From Panorpa germanica (lineage: Eukaryota > Arthropoda > Insecta > Mecoptera > Panorpidae), in assembly GCA_963678705.1 (NCBI GenBank), contig OY783221.1, positions 2,294,001-2,358,000 on the forward strand: a stretch of 64,000 nt of DNA, written 5' to 3'. Made by a program: the position numbers and the translations under genes. Shown here one piece after another: positions 46,741 to 59,700 of the stretch. The stretch's first letter is position 1; every line of letters begins with the position of its first letter. The notes under the pieces were generated by a model. That model searched no databases. It was not told where the DNA came from and saw nothing but the letters and a program-made list of their open reading frames with translations.

Positions 46741-47413
46741 CGAAAGTTTCAAAAGCAAATAGAAAAAAATATTCTGCAATAGTGAAACTGTGTATTATGT
46801 TTAACCAAAAACGTTTCCCTCGTTGAACGATTGGGCTCAAAACGTTATTATCTCAGCTTTAGCAAGCGCTGGCAGCTAGCAGTAGCATCATGGTTACCAA
46901 CTTGAAAACCAGATTATTGTAGTTACCCTAAAGGGAAAAATGTAAGGGCCAAAAAGGGTAGAAAGTAGAAAGTAAGTTGTAAAGGGAAGGGGTAGAAATA
47001 AGATAAGAAATACATAAAGATGAGGGATGTTAGCAATCTCGACCCCCTTTACAACCTATCTTCTACTGTTTTATACGTTGGTATTTGAAAACCGATACGA
47101 AGGAAAATAGAAGGACTAAATTACAGTATGATAACAAACCCTTTAAGAAAAGTTAAACCGTAATTATGGCATTTATAATTTAAGACATCGTCTTTGCTTT
47201 ATTTTTTTTTTAAAGATAGAAAAAGTTTTAAAAAAAGGAGAGAATCGGCTATTGTCTCATAGCGAAAATGTAACTGTAATCTCAATATCAATTAAAAGTT
47301 TTAAATGTTATTTAACGTAATATATTTTACCTAACGTAATGTTATATTAGTTACCGAAGTTTAACAAAATTCTCTTGCATTGTCATTAAATAAATGCAAA
47401 AAACATTAAAAAG
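46741..47413. other. spacer, nothing recognised
   Basis: Purine-rich patch near 46930-47030. No exon or known repeat. Confidence 0.4.
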
Positions 47414-48048
47414 ATGGGCTTGTGTCCTATGTCTTAATTTATGTAAAATTGTTCTATATATTGATAAAGTTGGTTACTAGAACCTCAAATGTTCAATTAT
47501 TTGTTAATAACTCCTTATATGTTAAGAGATATTAACAATTAAAAAAGTCATCTTGTCCCTTTAATTATTAAAGGGATTCAACGTTGACAACATTCCTAAT
47601 GCATGTGACATTACAACCGCTAGTTGCTATCTCTTTTCTACAACAGAGCGTAAAAGAGATAGCATATTCAATATAGAACTCTGGCAAGATTACAGGTTAC
47701 CAACCTTACAGCTCATAAATCTCAGCTATATGTATTTATATATCAAAATATCAAATATTATTTACAGCTGCCGTAACAGGGTTAAATAAAATAAAAACTT
47801 ATTATTCTTTGACTTGACTTGATTATTTCGACTACCAACAGCTACAAAACATTACCACAGCACTGACCTACTCAACAAATAACTGACGTTAAAATGATTG
47901 ATTGAATTACAATTCAAATTTTTAATTGCTATATCTCCGTCAACATTTAGATATTTAATAAAATATACACGCCAATACATATTTATTAACATCAATTTCA
48001 ATCAACAATTGAAAAATCGACCACTAAAAAATGAGGACACAAGCCCAT
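47414..48048. mobile_element. family-1 inverted-repeat element, complete 635-bp copy
   Basis: Starts ATGGGCTTGTGTCCTATG and ends GAGGACACAAGCCCAT. Same internal order as the 18920 copy, including the hairpin-forming ctcttttctacaacagagcg followed by taaaagagat. Non-coding. Confidence 0.85.
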
Positions 48049-49084
48049 TTACTAATATAAAAAAATAATAACACGTTGCCTAAAATATATGCAACACTTA
48101 TAACACCAACAGTTATATCGATTAAAACATCTCCCCGAAATATCGAAATTTGATTTGAGTATGCAGATAAAAGTAAAATCATATCGTCTATCTGATGTAA
48201 TACTCAGATAATTCATAAATACAACCAAATAAAATTATAAGGCAGATAAACTAATTAATTAAATTAATTAATGTGTTTATTTTATTTTCAATATATTCCT
48301 GTTTAATTTACATGTACATTGTCCTACATAAACAATAGTTTCCCACATTGCACAATATTATATTCTAAAATTATAACCTCATCAGAATGAACAAGATATG
48401 ACATTCGTATAACAAGACAGATACAAGAGGCTGATGACGTCACACAGTAACTTCAAGTACGTGCTACATATTTGCTATTAGTTCAAGTCCGTACTTTATG
48501 TTCATGTAAATTAAATTACGGCATCTATAGAGAACAGCTATCAGAACTTTGATAATTAATTTATTATTTGATTACACAGACAATAAATTACATTTCTAAA
48601 TACTATACATTGACATATACAAATAATTTATGTCCTTAATAAATTTCTTTGATTATTAATTATTAGTTGGTTCTGTTGTTACATAACAAAAGTAATAAAA
48701 CTTATGATTTACTGAAGTACGAGCATATTCACTTTAGCCATTCGTACACGAACAAGCATGTGCATAACTCAGTAAATCTTGACCGAATATAATCTATCAA
48801 TAAGTTCGTGTGATGATATAAAAATAGCGCTACTATTGACAAATCCATGATTTTTAGATAGTACTAACCTTCAAGCATTATGTGTCAAAATTTCATGACA
48901 TTCTGCCCATCAGTTTACAAGTTACAGTGGTTTTGGTGACGCTACTTTTGTAATTTTCAAAACAATAGTAAAATTTAAATTTCATGTGTTAATAAAATAT
49001 TACTTTCTAATGGAAAAATCCCATTCAAACAATGGATAAAACAGCGATTTTAACCATTACTAATAAAAGTCTTTTTGTATTTTT
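48049..49084. other. AT-rich spacer, nothing recognised
   Basis: No coding or repeat signature could be supported. Confidence 0.4.
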
Positions 49085-49360
49085 TTTTCAGATGCTTCCG
49101 TTTTACAAATTTTTAAATTCTCTTCTTTCTTTTCAATGTTCGTCTTTGTTGTTATTTTCCCTACTTTGCCTTCTCCTTACTTCCACCACCTATCTACTTT
49201 CTTCTCTTCTCTTGCAATCGTTCCTTACGACTCCCTCTGCTTATTAAGTTTCTCTTTCTCCTTACTTCCGTCATGCATACTCTTCCTTCCCTCTTTCCTT
49301 GCTATAACTCCTCCAAACTTAATTCACTTTCCACTTTATCCTGACACCTACTGCCTCTAA
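49085..49360 (-). mobile_element. LINE 3'-region fragment, inverted
   Basis: The pyrimidine-rich strand here is the reverse complement of part of 51850-52080, for example cttacttccaccacctatct and cttgcaatcgtt. It is therefore an inverted partial copy of the same non-LTR retrotransposon end. Long plus-strand frames through it are an effect of the composition. Confidence 0.65.
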
Positions 49361-50039
49361 TCACGTGTTTATTAATTTGAATTAATAAACTGTACTAATA
49401 ACTTGCAAAATTGAATTGATTTATTTTTCCACACAGTCTACCTTAAGACTTCGATGAGTACAATCTATAATAGTAAGTAGTCTGGTTATAACAAGGGTTT
49501 ATGTATTATATAATATATTGTATTACTTTTACATAAACTCCAATATCCCAATTGAGAAATTTCAAGATATGTAATAATATTTTCATCTCTATAAAAAGTC
49601 TCTTGGTAACAAGGGTGAAAGAAAAAAATTAAACGCAGAATTTTATGAATATGAAAAGAAGCGTTCGGAAAATTGATGAATTTATCATCTGTAATATATA
49701 ACCCTATTTAAATCACCGCACCTTATACTTTTGTTCATTTTTCTTTTATGATGTTGATATTTTTACATTTATTTATACTACATAGATTAAATACGTCATT
49801 TATTATCCCTGGTACTTACTGGACCAGAATGTTTCATTTGATATATACATATACATACATGCATGTAAAATATTTTATTTGTATAGGCATAAGACTGGAT
49901 TTTACAAGTACTTTTCTTCTCAAATTTATAGTCTGCTAACTAGTTACTATGTAGTTAAATAATAAGGGTTGGGGGTTGTATGATATATTGCACAGTTACA
50001 GGGATAGAAAACCATTATTTTATATATCGCCCCATTTCT
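49361..50039. other. AT-rich spacer, nothing recognised
   Basis: No supported feature. Short Phe/Leu/Ile-rich frames are compositional. Confidence 0.4.
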
Positions 50040-50345
50040 GATATTACCCTACAAACATTTTTTCGTATCGCAGTAATGTCGAATAGCCTGATTACAATTT
50101 GAGTAAGATTTTACAAAGCACGTTCTAAGCCACAGGTAGAAAATATATTTGGGTACGTTTAGGAAAAGAAATTTCGTATTTTAAAGCTTAAGTTTATGCA
50201 TTTTTGCTTCTGAAACGTTCGCCTCCGTTTTTCATCGCAAAATGCTTTCGAAACGGATGCTCTTTTTTGTTGTTGTCCATAAGTCAATCTATATCGTCCA
50301 AATGTCGGTTCCTATACTATGTCGAGTTCTAGAATATCGTTTTCT
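50040..50345 (+). repeat. family-4 dispersed repeat, copy 2
   Basis: Better preserved than copy 1. It includes gaaacgttcgcctccgtttt and the uninterrupted stretch taagtcaatctatatcgtcc, which is the empty counterpart of the MITE insertion site in the copy at 53205. Confidence 0.7.
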
Positions 50346-50435
50346 ATATAATATTGTAGAATATTGTAGAATTTTACACGCTTCTACACGCAAATAACTG
50401 ATCTACCATTAATAATACAGACATGTTACGTCATG

Positions 50436-50580
50436 AATATGGCCGACATCTCTAGCGCTAAAACTACAATTAGAATTTTTAATTGCTATATCTCCGTCAA
50501 CATTTAGATATTTGTTAAAATAAAAACGCTAATATACATTTATTAACACCAATTTCAATAAACAATTGAAAAACATTGAA
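50436..50580. mobile_element. family-1 fragment
   Basis: Contains ggccgacatctctagcgcta, atctccgtcaacatttagat and the following interior up to the caattgaaaaac region. Both termini are absent. Confidence 0.7.
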
Positions 50581-51050
50581 ACACATTGTTTCCAATGTAC
50601 AGAGCACATTACCGAGACTTTTTGTACGATGCAGCGATGTACAAGCGAACTCCTTATGAGTTAAATTCAATATGGACTCCAAATGGTTTACTCTTAACCT
50701 TTATTAATGAAAATATAAGAATAGACATGTATGGGTAGTCAATTGTATGCTGCTTATGACGTAATATCTAGTCCACTTAATAGATGTTCGAGCTTACGTA
50801 TAAAGAGAGTGATTATCCACCCACCTACATAGAGCTCTATACAATTAATCGAAAATAAAGATGAGTTACTTAAAGTATAAATCACCAGGCCAGCTATTTA
50901 CAAGAAAACATACAAAACAACAAAAGAACCCATAAAAGGGACATAAATATCCTATAGACTATAAAGTCAACCTTGTATTTTTATGAATGAATTTATATTA
51001 TATATAGAAAATCAGCTAATAAAATAATTTCATGATCATATAGTTATTGG
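50581..51050. other. spacer, nothing recognised
   Basis: No supported feature. Confidence 0.35.
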
Positions 51051-51340
51051 CAACGTTTTGTCAGACTGTCTGCAATCTCTGTTTTTTAGTAGGTAGTAGT
51101 GTGAGGGTGGTACACTCCAAATAAAATCTAGTCGCCCTTTGCTTTCCCTGGATATTGATCCACACACCCCAACCAACCACTATGTATTGCCGACGCCGTG
51201 TACCCCGTGGGGCGCGATGGAATGCTGTGAGTGCTGTGAGCCCCAACAGCTTCAAGTGCTCAAACTCTGTGTTCAGTGTTGGTGGTCCAAGCTTCAAGGC
51301 GACTAGAGATCCTCTCCTCTCACTGAAGCTTACAATACAC
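51051..51340. other. GC-richer island of unknown nature
   Basis: About 290 bp clearly richer in G and C than its surroundings, open on both strands (62 codons plus, 78 codons minus) but with no recognisable domain. It ends where a LINE remnant begins. It may be part of that LINE, a different insertion or a degenerate exon. Confidence 0.35.
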
Positions 51341-52145
51341 TGATATACGAGGCATGTAGTATCCCATGGAAAAGTTTAAAACAATGTGTACATACTGTGA
51401 ATTTAAAGCAAGGAAGAGTACGGACAACAAAAAGAAAGAATGGAAAAAATTGAGAAGAGCAATTACAACAAAAGATATAAAAGGATTTGAGAGAGAGAGA
51501 TATCACAATACTTAAGAGAAAAAGACACAAAAAATATGAGAAGGATTGCCAGATTTAGATTGAGAAACGAGGAGAAAGGAAACTGGGCAAATTAGGAGGG
51601 TGTGTGGATATTGGGGCACATTAAGTTTTCATGTGAGAAAAAGGTAATAAGCGAAAAGAATATTGTGCAGTTAATAAAGGGAGACAGTGAAGGAAAGAGG
51701 TGGATAGGGAGATAGAGAAGGAGCGAGAAAAGAGAAGGAATGGCAGAGTAGAAACAGGAGGGAGAGTTGCAGGAGGAGCAAAGCAGTAGCAGTAGCAGTT
51801 TTGTTTTTATTTTTATTTGGGAGGAGTGAGAATGCTTAGATATAATAAGGATCAAAATGAATTAAGCACAATGACATGTAATGTAATGAGGAAGAGTATG
51901 GATGACGAAAGTAAGGGGTAATAGAAGAGAGAAGGAAGAGAAACTTTGCAAGCAGGGGAAACCGTGAGAAACGATTGCAAGAGAATATAAGAAAGTAGAT
52001 AGATGGTGGAAGTAAGGAGGAGGCAGTGGAGGAAGATAACAAGGGCGATGAATATTGAAAAAGAAAAAGAGAAGTTAAAAATTTATAAAGGAAATGTAAA
52101 TAAGGTTGTAAGGCCGTAAAGGCAGAAACAATAAAATACTACATA
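51341..52145 (+). mobile_element. non-LTR retrotransposon (LINE) 3' remnant
   Basis: Plus-strand frames read ARFRLRNEEKG and then, after mutations, the segment homologous to ETLEHIKFECKEKV seen at 61029, a typical LINE carboxyl terminus. A purine-rich 3' region follows, ending in ggccgtaaaggc, aacaataaaat. It is full of frame breaks, so it is decayed. Confidence 0.65.
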
Positions 52146-53204
52146 TAGTATTTTTGAATCATTATTTTCAATTTAAGTTATTAGTCATTGATGAATTGTA
52201 CCTTTTGCACACCCCCCAGTGAGTAACATAATTTCATTTCAAGGAAAAAAACACTACAAACATCCCCTATGTGAAATATCCAATATAATAGGGGGTGTAA
52301 AACATAAGTACATTATCAAAAACTGACAACAACCAACTGTCGTATTGAATCGTATATTATTTTTTAAGGGTAGGGTTAAAACCTTGCACGTCCACTTGTC
52401 AGCATGGAATTCAATAAGAATAGCGCTTGATTAGAAGTATAACTTCATATGTCAGCACCAAAATAATTAACAATTAATTTGATTCTAATTTATAATGAAT
52501 TATTATTGTTTACTCTTTGTTATATAAAGTAGATGGCAATTTATATAGAAGAAATAGTATTATTTAATTTTTCTTTTAAAAAAGGTGCACAACAAATTCA
52601 AGCGCCTTTGTGCGTGGGGATATTGCATTTACAACTGACATTAACAAATAAATTCGCAATAAGAACATTGAATTAGCTTGTTGCATAAAATCAATAATAA
52701 TTATATGTTTTACTATTAAAGAGGAAAGAAGATTATACTGATAACTTACTGATAAGTGGACGCATACCTTAAAGAAGTAAAAATATCCGAGTGGGGTTGC
52801 TTTACATATCGTTCAATATGGTAGCTTTCATCCCTCCATGCTGATCACCCCTACAAAATGATGTGGATTTAACCAGAATGTAACTTTGTAATATGAAAAG
52901 TTATTATATGGTATAAATCGTACGTCGATCAATTTGATGGATGTCATTTTAAAAATGTCACTCAAAAACAATGTACTGGAAAATTAAGAGAAATTCCAAA
53001 CCTTGTAAACCAGTGGAGTGTGAAAATGATAATTATGAATTTGTAGGTTATGTTTGAAAGTTCTTGGAGAATATATTATCCTCACAATGGTGATAATACT
53101 ATCTTTAGATATACTCTTTTACTGTTAGCTATTTAGAAAATTCTAAACATATCGATAATTCAGTTCTTTACTTTTAAATTACTATGTGGTATAGTATATG
53201 CTAC
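52146..53204. other. spacer with a possible tiny inverted-repeat element
   Basis: At 52203-52306 the ends ttttgcacacccccc and aatagggggtgtaaaa form an inverted repeat about 100 bp apart, perhaps a miniature element. Otherwise nothing is recognised. Confidence 0.35.
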
Positions 53205-53812
53205 AAACAATTCGGATCCGAAGCGTATAAGATTCTAATACGATATTCTAGAACTTGATCTAATATAGGAATCGACATTTGGGCGATTTAGGGTGACTTC
53301 CCAGTAAACATTTTGGAGTCACTTTGACATCATATTGAAGATGCGTCATGATTTTTTTGTCATAAAAGAGTTCTTTTATAGTTCAGTTTCTCACATTTTT
53401 TCATATAAAATGTCTACTTTATCGGCTACAGATGGCGAAATTACTCCACCTGTCGGAATACAAATGACGATAAAGTTGATGCGAACTATAATTGAAGTGA
53501 AATAGTGAGAGAAACGTCACTAAATAGGACACTTCACCAAATTGTGTACTGGGTTATAGACAACAAAAAAAAAGAGTATCCGTTTCGAAGACTCTGTGGA
53601 TCAAAAACAGGGGCGAACGTTTCAGAAGCAAAAATGCATTACTCCACACCATAAACTTAAGCTTTAAAGTACAAAATTTCTTCTCCTGAACGTATCCAAA
53701 TATATTTTCTACCTGTGGCTTAGAACGTGCTTGGAAAAATCTTACTCAAATTGTAATTAGACTATTAGACATTACTACGATAGGAAAAAATGTTTGTAGG
53801 GTGCTATAATAG
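53205..53812 (-). repeat. family-4 dispersed repeat, copy 3, inverted, interrupted by a MITE
   Basis: Reverse complement of copy 2 on both sides of a family-2 MITE at 53300-53553. The right part reads agcaaaaatgcatt, then aagcttaaagtacaaaattt and ctgtggcttagaacgtgctt. Confidence 0.75.
53300..53553. mobile_element. family-2 MITE, 254 bp, nested in family 4
   Basis: Starts CCCAGTAAACATTTTGGAGT and ends CACCAAATTGTGTACTGGG, inverted relative to the 30286 copy. TT flanks both sides, and the uninterrupted family-4 copy at 50040 has a single TT at the same place. Confidence 0.9.
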
Positions 53813-55153
53813 GTTTATAACTATACTATGCTCATAATCTTACTGTGTATAAATATATAATGTTTTTTACGTAACAGTTTCACTGTGTTGCAACTTCAGC
53901 ACAAGATGGCCAATAAATCAGTAATAAAATTAAAAGAAAACCAGATAAAAAGAAAACTTGATACACGAAATATATCACTTATGTGAAAGTGTATGTTTAT
54001 GTGTTCGTATAACAGTCCACCTTATCTTCATTGTCATCTTATTGCAACGTTCTCGTGTGTTGTAATATCTTAACGCCGTCGGATTTATCAACCCTGCAAT
54101 AATCTAAGGGTAGCAGCACGAGGGTATTGTTACAAGCACGTAGTAAAGGCCTACGGACTCGGTGGTGTGGGATATGTCTCAAGATGTCTCTAGCAGGACG
54201 CTAGATCCAATTTATAGCTGATCGATATGAAAAATGTTGTCCAGATCACAATTTGATAGTTTGTAGTGGAGCTAACAGCCGTGATTGTAATGTAATGTAA
54301 TAATACTGCATTCAAAATATTACTAACATCAGAAAACGTAAATTTATGTTGAAAGATATTTGTTTCCTTTCGTGACGCATTCCGTGTGACGAATTGTTTA
54401 GTTTTACTTTATGATCATATGGAATTTACTAATCTTGGTCAATGTTTTGTAATTTTTACATGCAAGGAAACAATTATAATAAGAACACTACTATAAATAG
54501 ACATAAATGCAGCGACAACAAAAAGAAAGTGCAATGACATATAAATATTGCTAGCAAAGTGTAATGTTCGTTTTATGAATTACCATAATAAAAATTAAAC
54601 GCTAGAAATGAATAAATAAATGATATTATAAGAACTTTATTGTATAATTAAGTTATAAGCTGTATACATTTCAAAAGCAAAATGTTATGATTTTAGTGAA
54701 TTAATTAAATGTTATCAAATAAACCTATTTAAGTTTACATTTTTTCAATTGTAAGTCGCATACTTAGTTACTGTTGTTTATTTTCTCACACAAAAAGTTT
54801 AAAAATAGTTGACATTGTAAGAAAGAAAATTATGTGAATAAATTTAATAGTCCAGTACGCACAAAACTTGAATTCATGTAATATTTTAAAGATACTTATA
54901 ACTCACAAAAAAAGGTAAACTTGTTTTTCGAAATGCTATAAAATAAGTCATAAAACGTCGTATTTTAGGTAACATTTTATATGTACTAGGTAACTGTTAT
55001 TATGTTATATAAATATTAAATTGGCGTAACTATATTTAGCGGGAACAAATGTTATTTTTGTTTGAACCCCGCTAAACACGTAACGTAATTTTTTACGTTT
55101 CTTCTAATTATTTACCGAAACTTATAGCAACATAATCTTATCTTCTTAATATA
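53813..55153. other. spacer, nothing recognised
   Basis: A GC-richer patch at 54040-54180 (gtagcagcacgagggtattg, cggactcggtggtgtggg) stands out but matches no family I know. The rest is AT-rich. Confidence 0.4.
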
Positions 55154-55925
55154 CAGGGTGTCCCAAAATTCAACGATAAGCCGGCAGCAGAAGGTGGTCC
55201 TGCTCATGACTACACAAGAAAAAAAGAAAAAAAGTTTTTATCTCATTTTTTAAAAAGAAATTTTTTTTTCGAAAATCGAAACACCTTAAGATGTTTTTAA
55301 CTACCATGACCACAATTTTTCAAATATTTCTGATTTTTTTTTTGTATCGGCAACCTAAATAGCACTGCTATCCACCACAACCATTAAAACTCCCAGAATG
55401 CTAGTAGTTTTTGCAAAAACAATTTATGAAATTTGGTTCTTGTTTAGAAATAGTATGCATAATATTTTTTTATTGCTAGTTTTCCTGGAGTATTATACCA
55501 TTTTGGAATCCTGAAGAGTTGCGCCAATTTTTAAAAAAACTTGCCATAGTAGTCTTCATACTTTTTTTTTACACTACGATGAGTTAAAGTTGACTGAAAG
55601 TAAAAATCTTTAAAAAATTTAGGGAAAAAAATAATTTCGATTAAATTTTGTGTAAAAACTACTAGCATTCTAGGAGTTTTAATGGTTGTGATGGATAGCA
55701 GTGCTATTTAGGTTGCCGATACAAAAGAAAATTCAGAAATATTTGAAAAATTGTGGTCATGGTAGTTAAAAACATCTTAAGGTGTTTCAATTTTCGAAAA
55801 AAAATTTATTTTTTTTCTAATTCCTAAACAAAATGAGATCAATTTTTTTTTTCTTTTTTTCTTGTGTAGTCATGAGCAGGACCACCTTCTGGTGCCGGCT
55901 TATCGTTGAATTTTGGGACACCCTG
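55154..55925. mobile_element. foldback element with about 380-bp inverted arms (mariner-like ends)
   Basis: Begins CAGGGTGTCCCAAAATTCAA and ends TTGAATTTTGGGACACCCTG. The two halves are near-perfect reverse complements for almost the full length, including agcactgctatccaccacaa against its complement. TA flanks each end, as expected for Tc1/mariner insertion. No transposase frame. Confidence 0.88.
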
Positions 55926-56191
55926 TATATAAATTACGTGTCACGTTGTGTGTCCGCGATGGACTCCTAAACTACTTAACCGATTTTAATCAAATTTGTA
56001 CACCGTGTGCAGTTTGATCCAACTGGAAAGATAGGATAGCTTACTTGTCTATTAATTATCTGTTAGCTCCAAACGATTTTAAAAGATGGCGACATCTGTT
56101 GACTAGATTGAGTAAATATTCAATAGATGGCGCTATGTAATGTAATATGACAAAAACGTTAGCCACAGCAACGCGTGGCCGGGACAGCTAG
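55926..56191 (+). mobile_element. Helitron-like non-autonomous tail
   Basis: Contains aactacttaaccgattttaa and ends with the G/C hairpin acgcgtggccgggacag followed by CTAG and T. A short hairpin just before a CTRR end is the Helitron 3' signature. The mariner-like element directly on its left may have inserted into it, so the 5' end is not defined. Confidence 0.5.
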
Positions 56192-56361
56192 TACCAATAT
56201 ATAGCAAAGACAATTCCTATGTTATCTAACATTATACAACCTTTTTAAACTACAGGTTTGTCCAATTCTTAAATATATGTTCCCCTTAAATACGTTATAA
56301 GGTTTAAGGTTTTTCTAACATAACAAAAGTAACGTGTAACGTAAATAATGTAGCCTAATAT

Positions 56362-56736
56362 CCCAGTAAACAATTTGGTGAAGTGTCCTATTTGGTGAAG
56401 TTCGAGTCACTCGTACAATTCTATTCTAACGCTTTACAAGTTCTCTACCTGTCACAGATTTTGTGTTAGTTTTTCATAATAATATTCTTTCTTTTTCCAA
56501 CATCATTCATTAAGTATTTCTGTTTCTTTCCCACATGGGTATATTTTTATTATCCGGTCATAAATCATAAACCTACTCCGCTTTTAATTCAGCAGTGAAC
56601 CGTCGTTGCAATGTCTGTAGCTCATAAAAAGGACCTTTCCTTTGAACGACTGAATAGAAAACGAACACGTTCCAGACAAAAAATTCATGATACGTAATAG
56701 AAATTAAGTAGAATTTACTCCAAAATGTTTACTGGG
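56362..56736. mobile_element. family-2 MITE, 375 bp
   Basis: Starts CCCAGTAAACAATTTGG and ends CCAAAATGTTTACTGGG, flanked by AT on both sides. It matches both ends of the 838-bp copy at 9301 but lacks about 460 bp of its middle. Confidence 0.9.
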
Positions 56737-59700
56737 ATACAACGTTTTGTTACATATTTTTTGAATTCTTCAAAGACAAGCCCATAAAACTTCTTAACCA
56801 GACCAAAGTTTTAAGTATAGAAATATTAAACACGCTTTTTTAGGGATTAAAATTGCTATAAAATAAGGCCTCTTTAGATGAAATATTAGAAGGTTTTGTT
56901 TAAGTAAAATATAGCATGAATATAAGGTAACATTCATGTTTTGTCTTTAGCGGGACAGATATTTCTAAACTTCTAAACTAAACTACAAAATAGTTAACAT
57001 TGATTCCTCTACTATACAACTCTTTTATTTGTTTCCCAAAACTCTCGAATCACACCGCCTAGTAACAATGAAAGCAGGACACACAGGGGTAGTTTATACA
57101 GTACTCGCCAGATGTCGCGGTGGCAGAACGGTTATTCCGGAAAAAGCTATTGTAGTTATCACATGAACAATAAAACTTTACGTTTCCTGTTTCATATCCA
57201 CTTTTCAAATAGTATCAAACAAAGCATTGACTTTATTTCATAAAAAGTATTTATTTTATTTATAAAACTTTAAAATTAAACTTTGTAAATGGTTACAACT
57301 TATAAGATACTTATAAATTTAAGGTGAAACATTAATTCATGGTTATATAGTTAGATATAGATGGCAACAGTGTACTAAAACGTTAATAACTTTGCACACG
57401 ATTGAGTTATTTAAACCATATAAACTTTAGGAGTTAGATAAATGTTCAAGCTTTGTTTATAAATAGATCATTAATTAGTATATCAATTATTTAGAAGGAT
57501 ATAGCGTGTTGAAAATCAAATTTCTATTTTTTGTTAATATTTTTATACCTGCATTCAAGGATATGCTTTTCATATTTTCTCCGAAATTACTTGATTTAAA
57601 TCTTTGAAACACACAGCTCACAGTAAGCTAAAATGTATTTGATTTTCTTTTCTTTCCTGGCAACTTTTATTTCATAAACCTGTATTTCATTTATAATATA
57701 TAATATATATATATATTTCATATATAAAAAGTTGCTCTCTCTTTTTCGTTCCTCGATTTTGTAATCTCTAATGTTACGTCTTCGTTATACACTTAACATT
57801 TTCGGTATCATGCACTAATACAATACAACAAGCCCTCCCCATTCCTCCCTTACGTCTCTTGTCCTCGTTATCCCACCCACGTTTCGGTACTTCCGTACTC
57901 TCCGTTCAAAGCACAGAACATTACTAGTATATTCCCAACGGGATATAAGCTCCAACAGGAATAATAATAAAGTGAAAAAGGGGGTCTGTCAAGAAATATG
58001 AGATAATTAAGTTCTCTTCGCGTTGATTGTTAGGTTATTAAGTTATCTAGAACGTCTGGCAACTGCGCTGCGCCGTTTTGTACTCACTGCCTACTCTCTA
58101 GCTGTCAGCATTCACAAAATATTTTACTAACAACAAATTTACGAGTGTTTTATGAAGTTGATAAAAGTTTTGGAACAAATTCATTACGCATGATAGCACA
58201 AGAGAAAAGTGAGAAATATTTGCTGTCACATTATATTAGTGGTGAAAGAAGATATAGGTCATTCTCACTTGAAAGAATCAGATGTTGATTCTTTAGTGAA
58301 TTACAAGGATCAAATATACACCCGATGCTTGTAATTGAGGTTAAATTTCATTGTAACACCTTCTCGGTTGCTGTATTTTCTTCTTTTACTGCGATATCAA
58401 CAGCTATAGTTTATATCTCGAATTAATTGTAATATAATAATTGTGTGTTTTGTAGATTCTTCATTACATGGTTGGCACATCGTTATCATTTAAGTCTTCA
58501 CCTCTCTGGTCTGATTTCGTGTTACTTTGAAACTTTTAAATGCGGTTTCTCACACATAGCTTTTTCAGAGTCGGTGTCCTCTTTAGCTCAAAATCAACTG
58601 GACCGATTCTTTTGAAATTTTGCACACTCTTTCTTTACATAAATGCCGAGGTAATGCTGTCGAGTTTTTAAAAAAAATTTAATTTTAACGTATTTTAAAA
58701 TAACAAAGTTTCTGAGTTTCATGAAAAATCGGTATTTTAACTTTTAAGTGCTGTAAAAAATTGAAAAATCAATTAAAAAAAGAAAAACTCGACAGCGTTA
58801 CCTGCAGAAACTTATCAACTAATGAAATCATTTTGGTTTTTCGATTTCAGAAAATCCAGTGATGAGTTATGAGTGGCATCGCAATGTTATTTTGTTTTGT
58901 GACGTCTGCGGAGATTCGCTGTCAATGCCTCATTTCTTGATATTTATTTATGAAAATTTCACAAAGTATTCTTCAAATGTTATTTTAACATGTAGTAATT
59001 ATAGAAATAATTATATGTATAATAACTGTGTCGTCAAAAAACATTATTGAAAATATGCTTCTTTTTTATCGTTTTTACCTTACTAACCCCCCCTTTACGC
59101 GCGGTACTGACTCAGACATTTATTGACGAAAACTAATAATAGATAAATAATGACAGACCTATTTGACGAGTACCTATTTACCGATACACTTGTAGCAATA
59201 TAACAGTACATAACCTTACTAACATAAAGCGAAATGTCTCTTTCAGTAATATACAGTTGCATATAGATAGTTAACAATTTTGATTGGTGTCTTATAGTTA
59301 CATACAAGTATAATCCATACTACTCTTGTACTTATTTGTGACGTCTTTTATTTAATTTCACCCTATAATCAAGTTCCTAGCGTTATTTATAGATCCTACT
59401 TTTATTATTTAACATAAAAAGAACTAATGAAGTAAACAGTTTCCACATTAATTATTAACACAATCGATGCCATAAATAAACCATTCATAAAAACCTACCT
59501 GGTGTTTGCTTAAAATAGGCGACACGACATGTAGCTGTGTAGTTATCTTTAGATTATTAGAGCTGTATATAGACTTGACTATTTATAGAATTACATGGTC
59601 TTTGCGTTGATATATGTAGACGTATTGTAAACGTTGTAAATTCAATATTCAATAGATATGTGTTGAATTAGAAGAAGATAACTTTGAAATAATACATAAT

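Noticed and set aside
49032-49360. Ser/Leu/Phe-rich plus-strand frames that look like secreted or membrane proteins
   Set aside because: They are pyrimidine-rich antisense of a LINE 3' region that recurs at 51850-52080.
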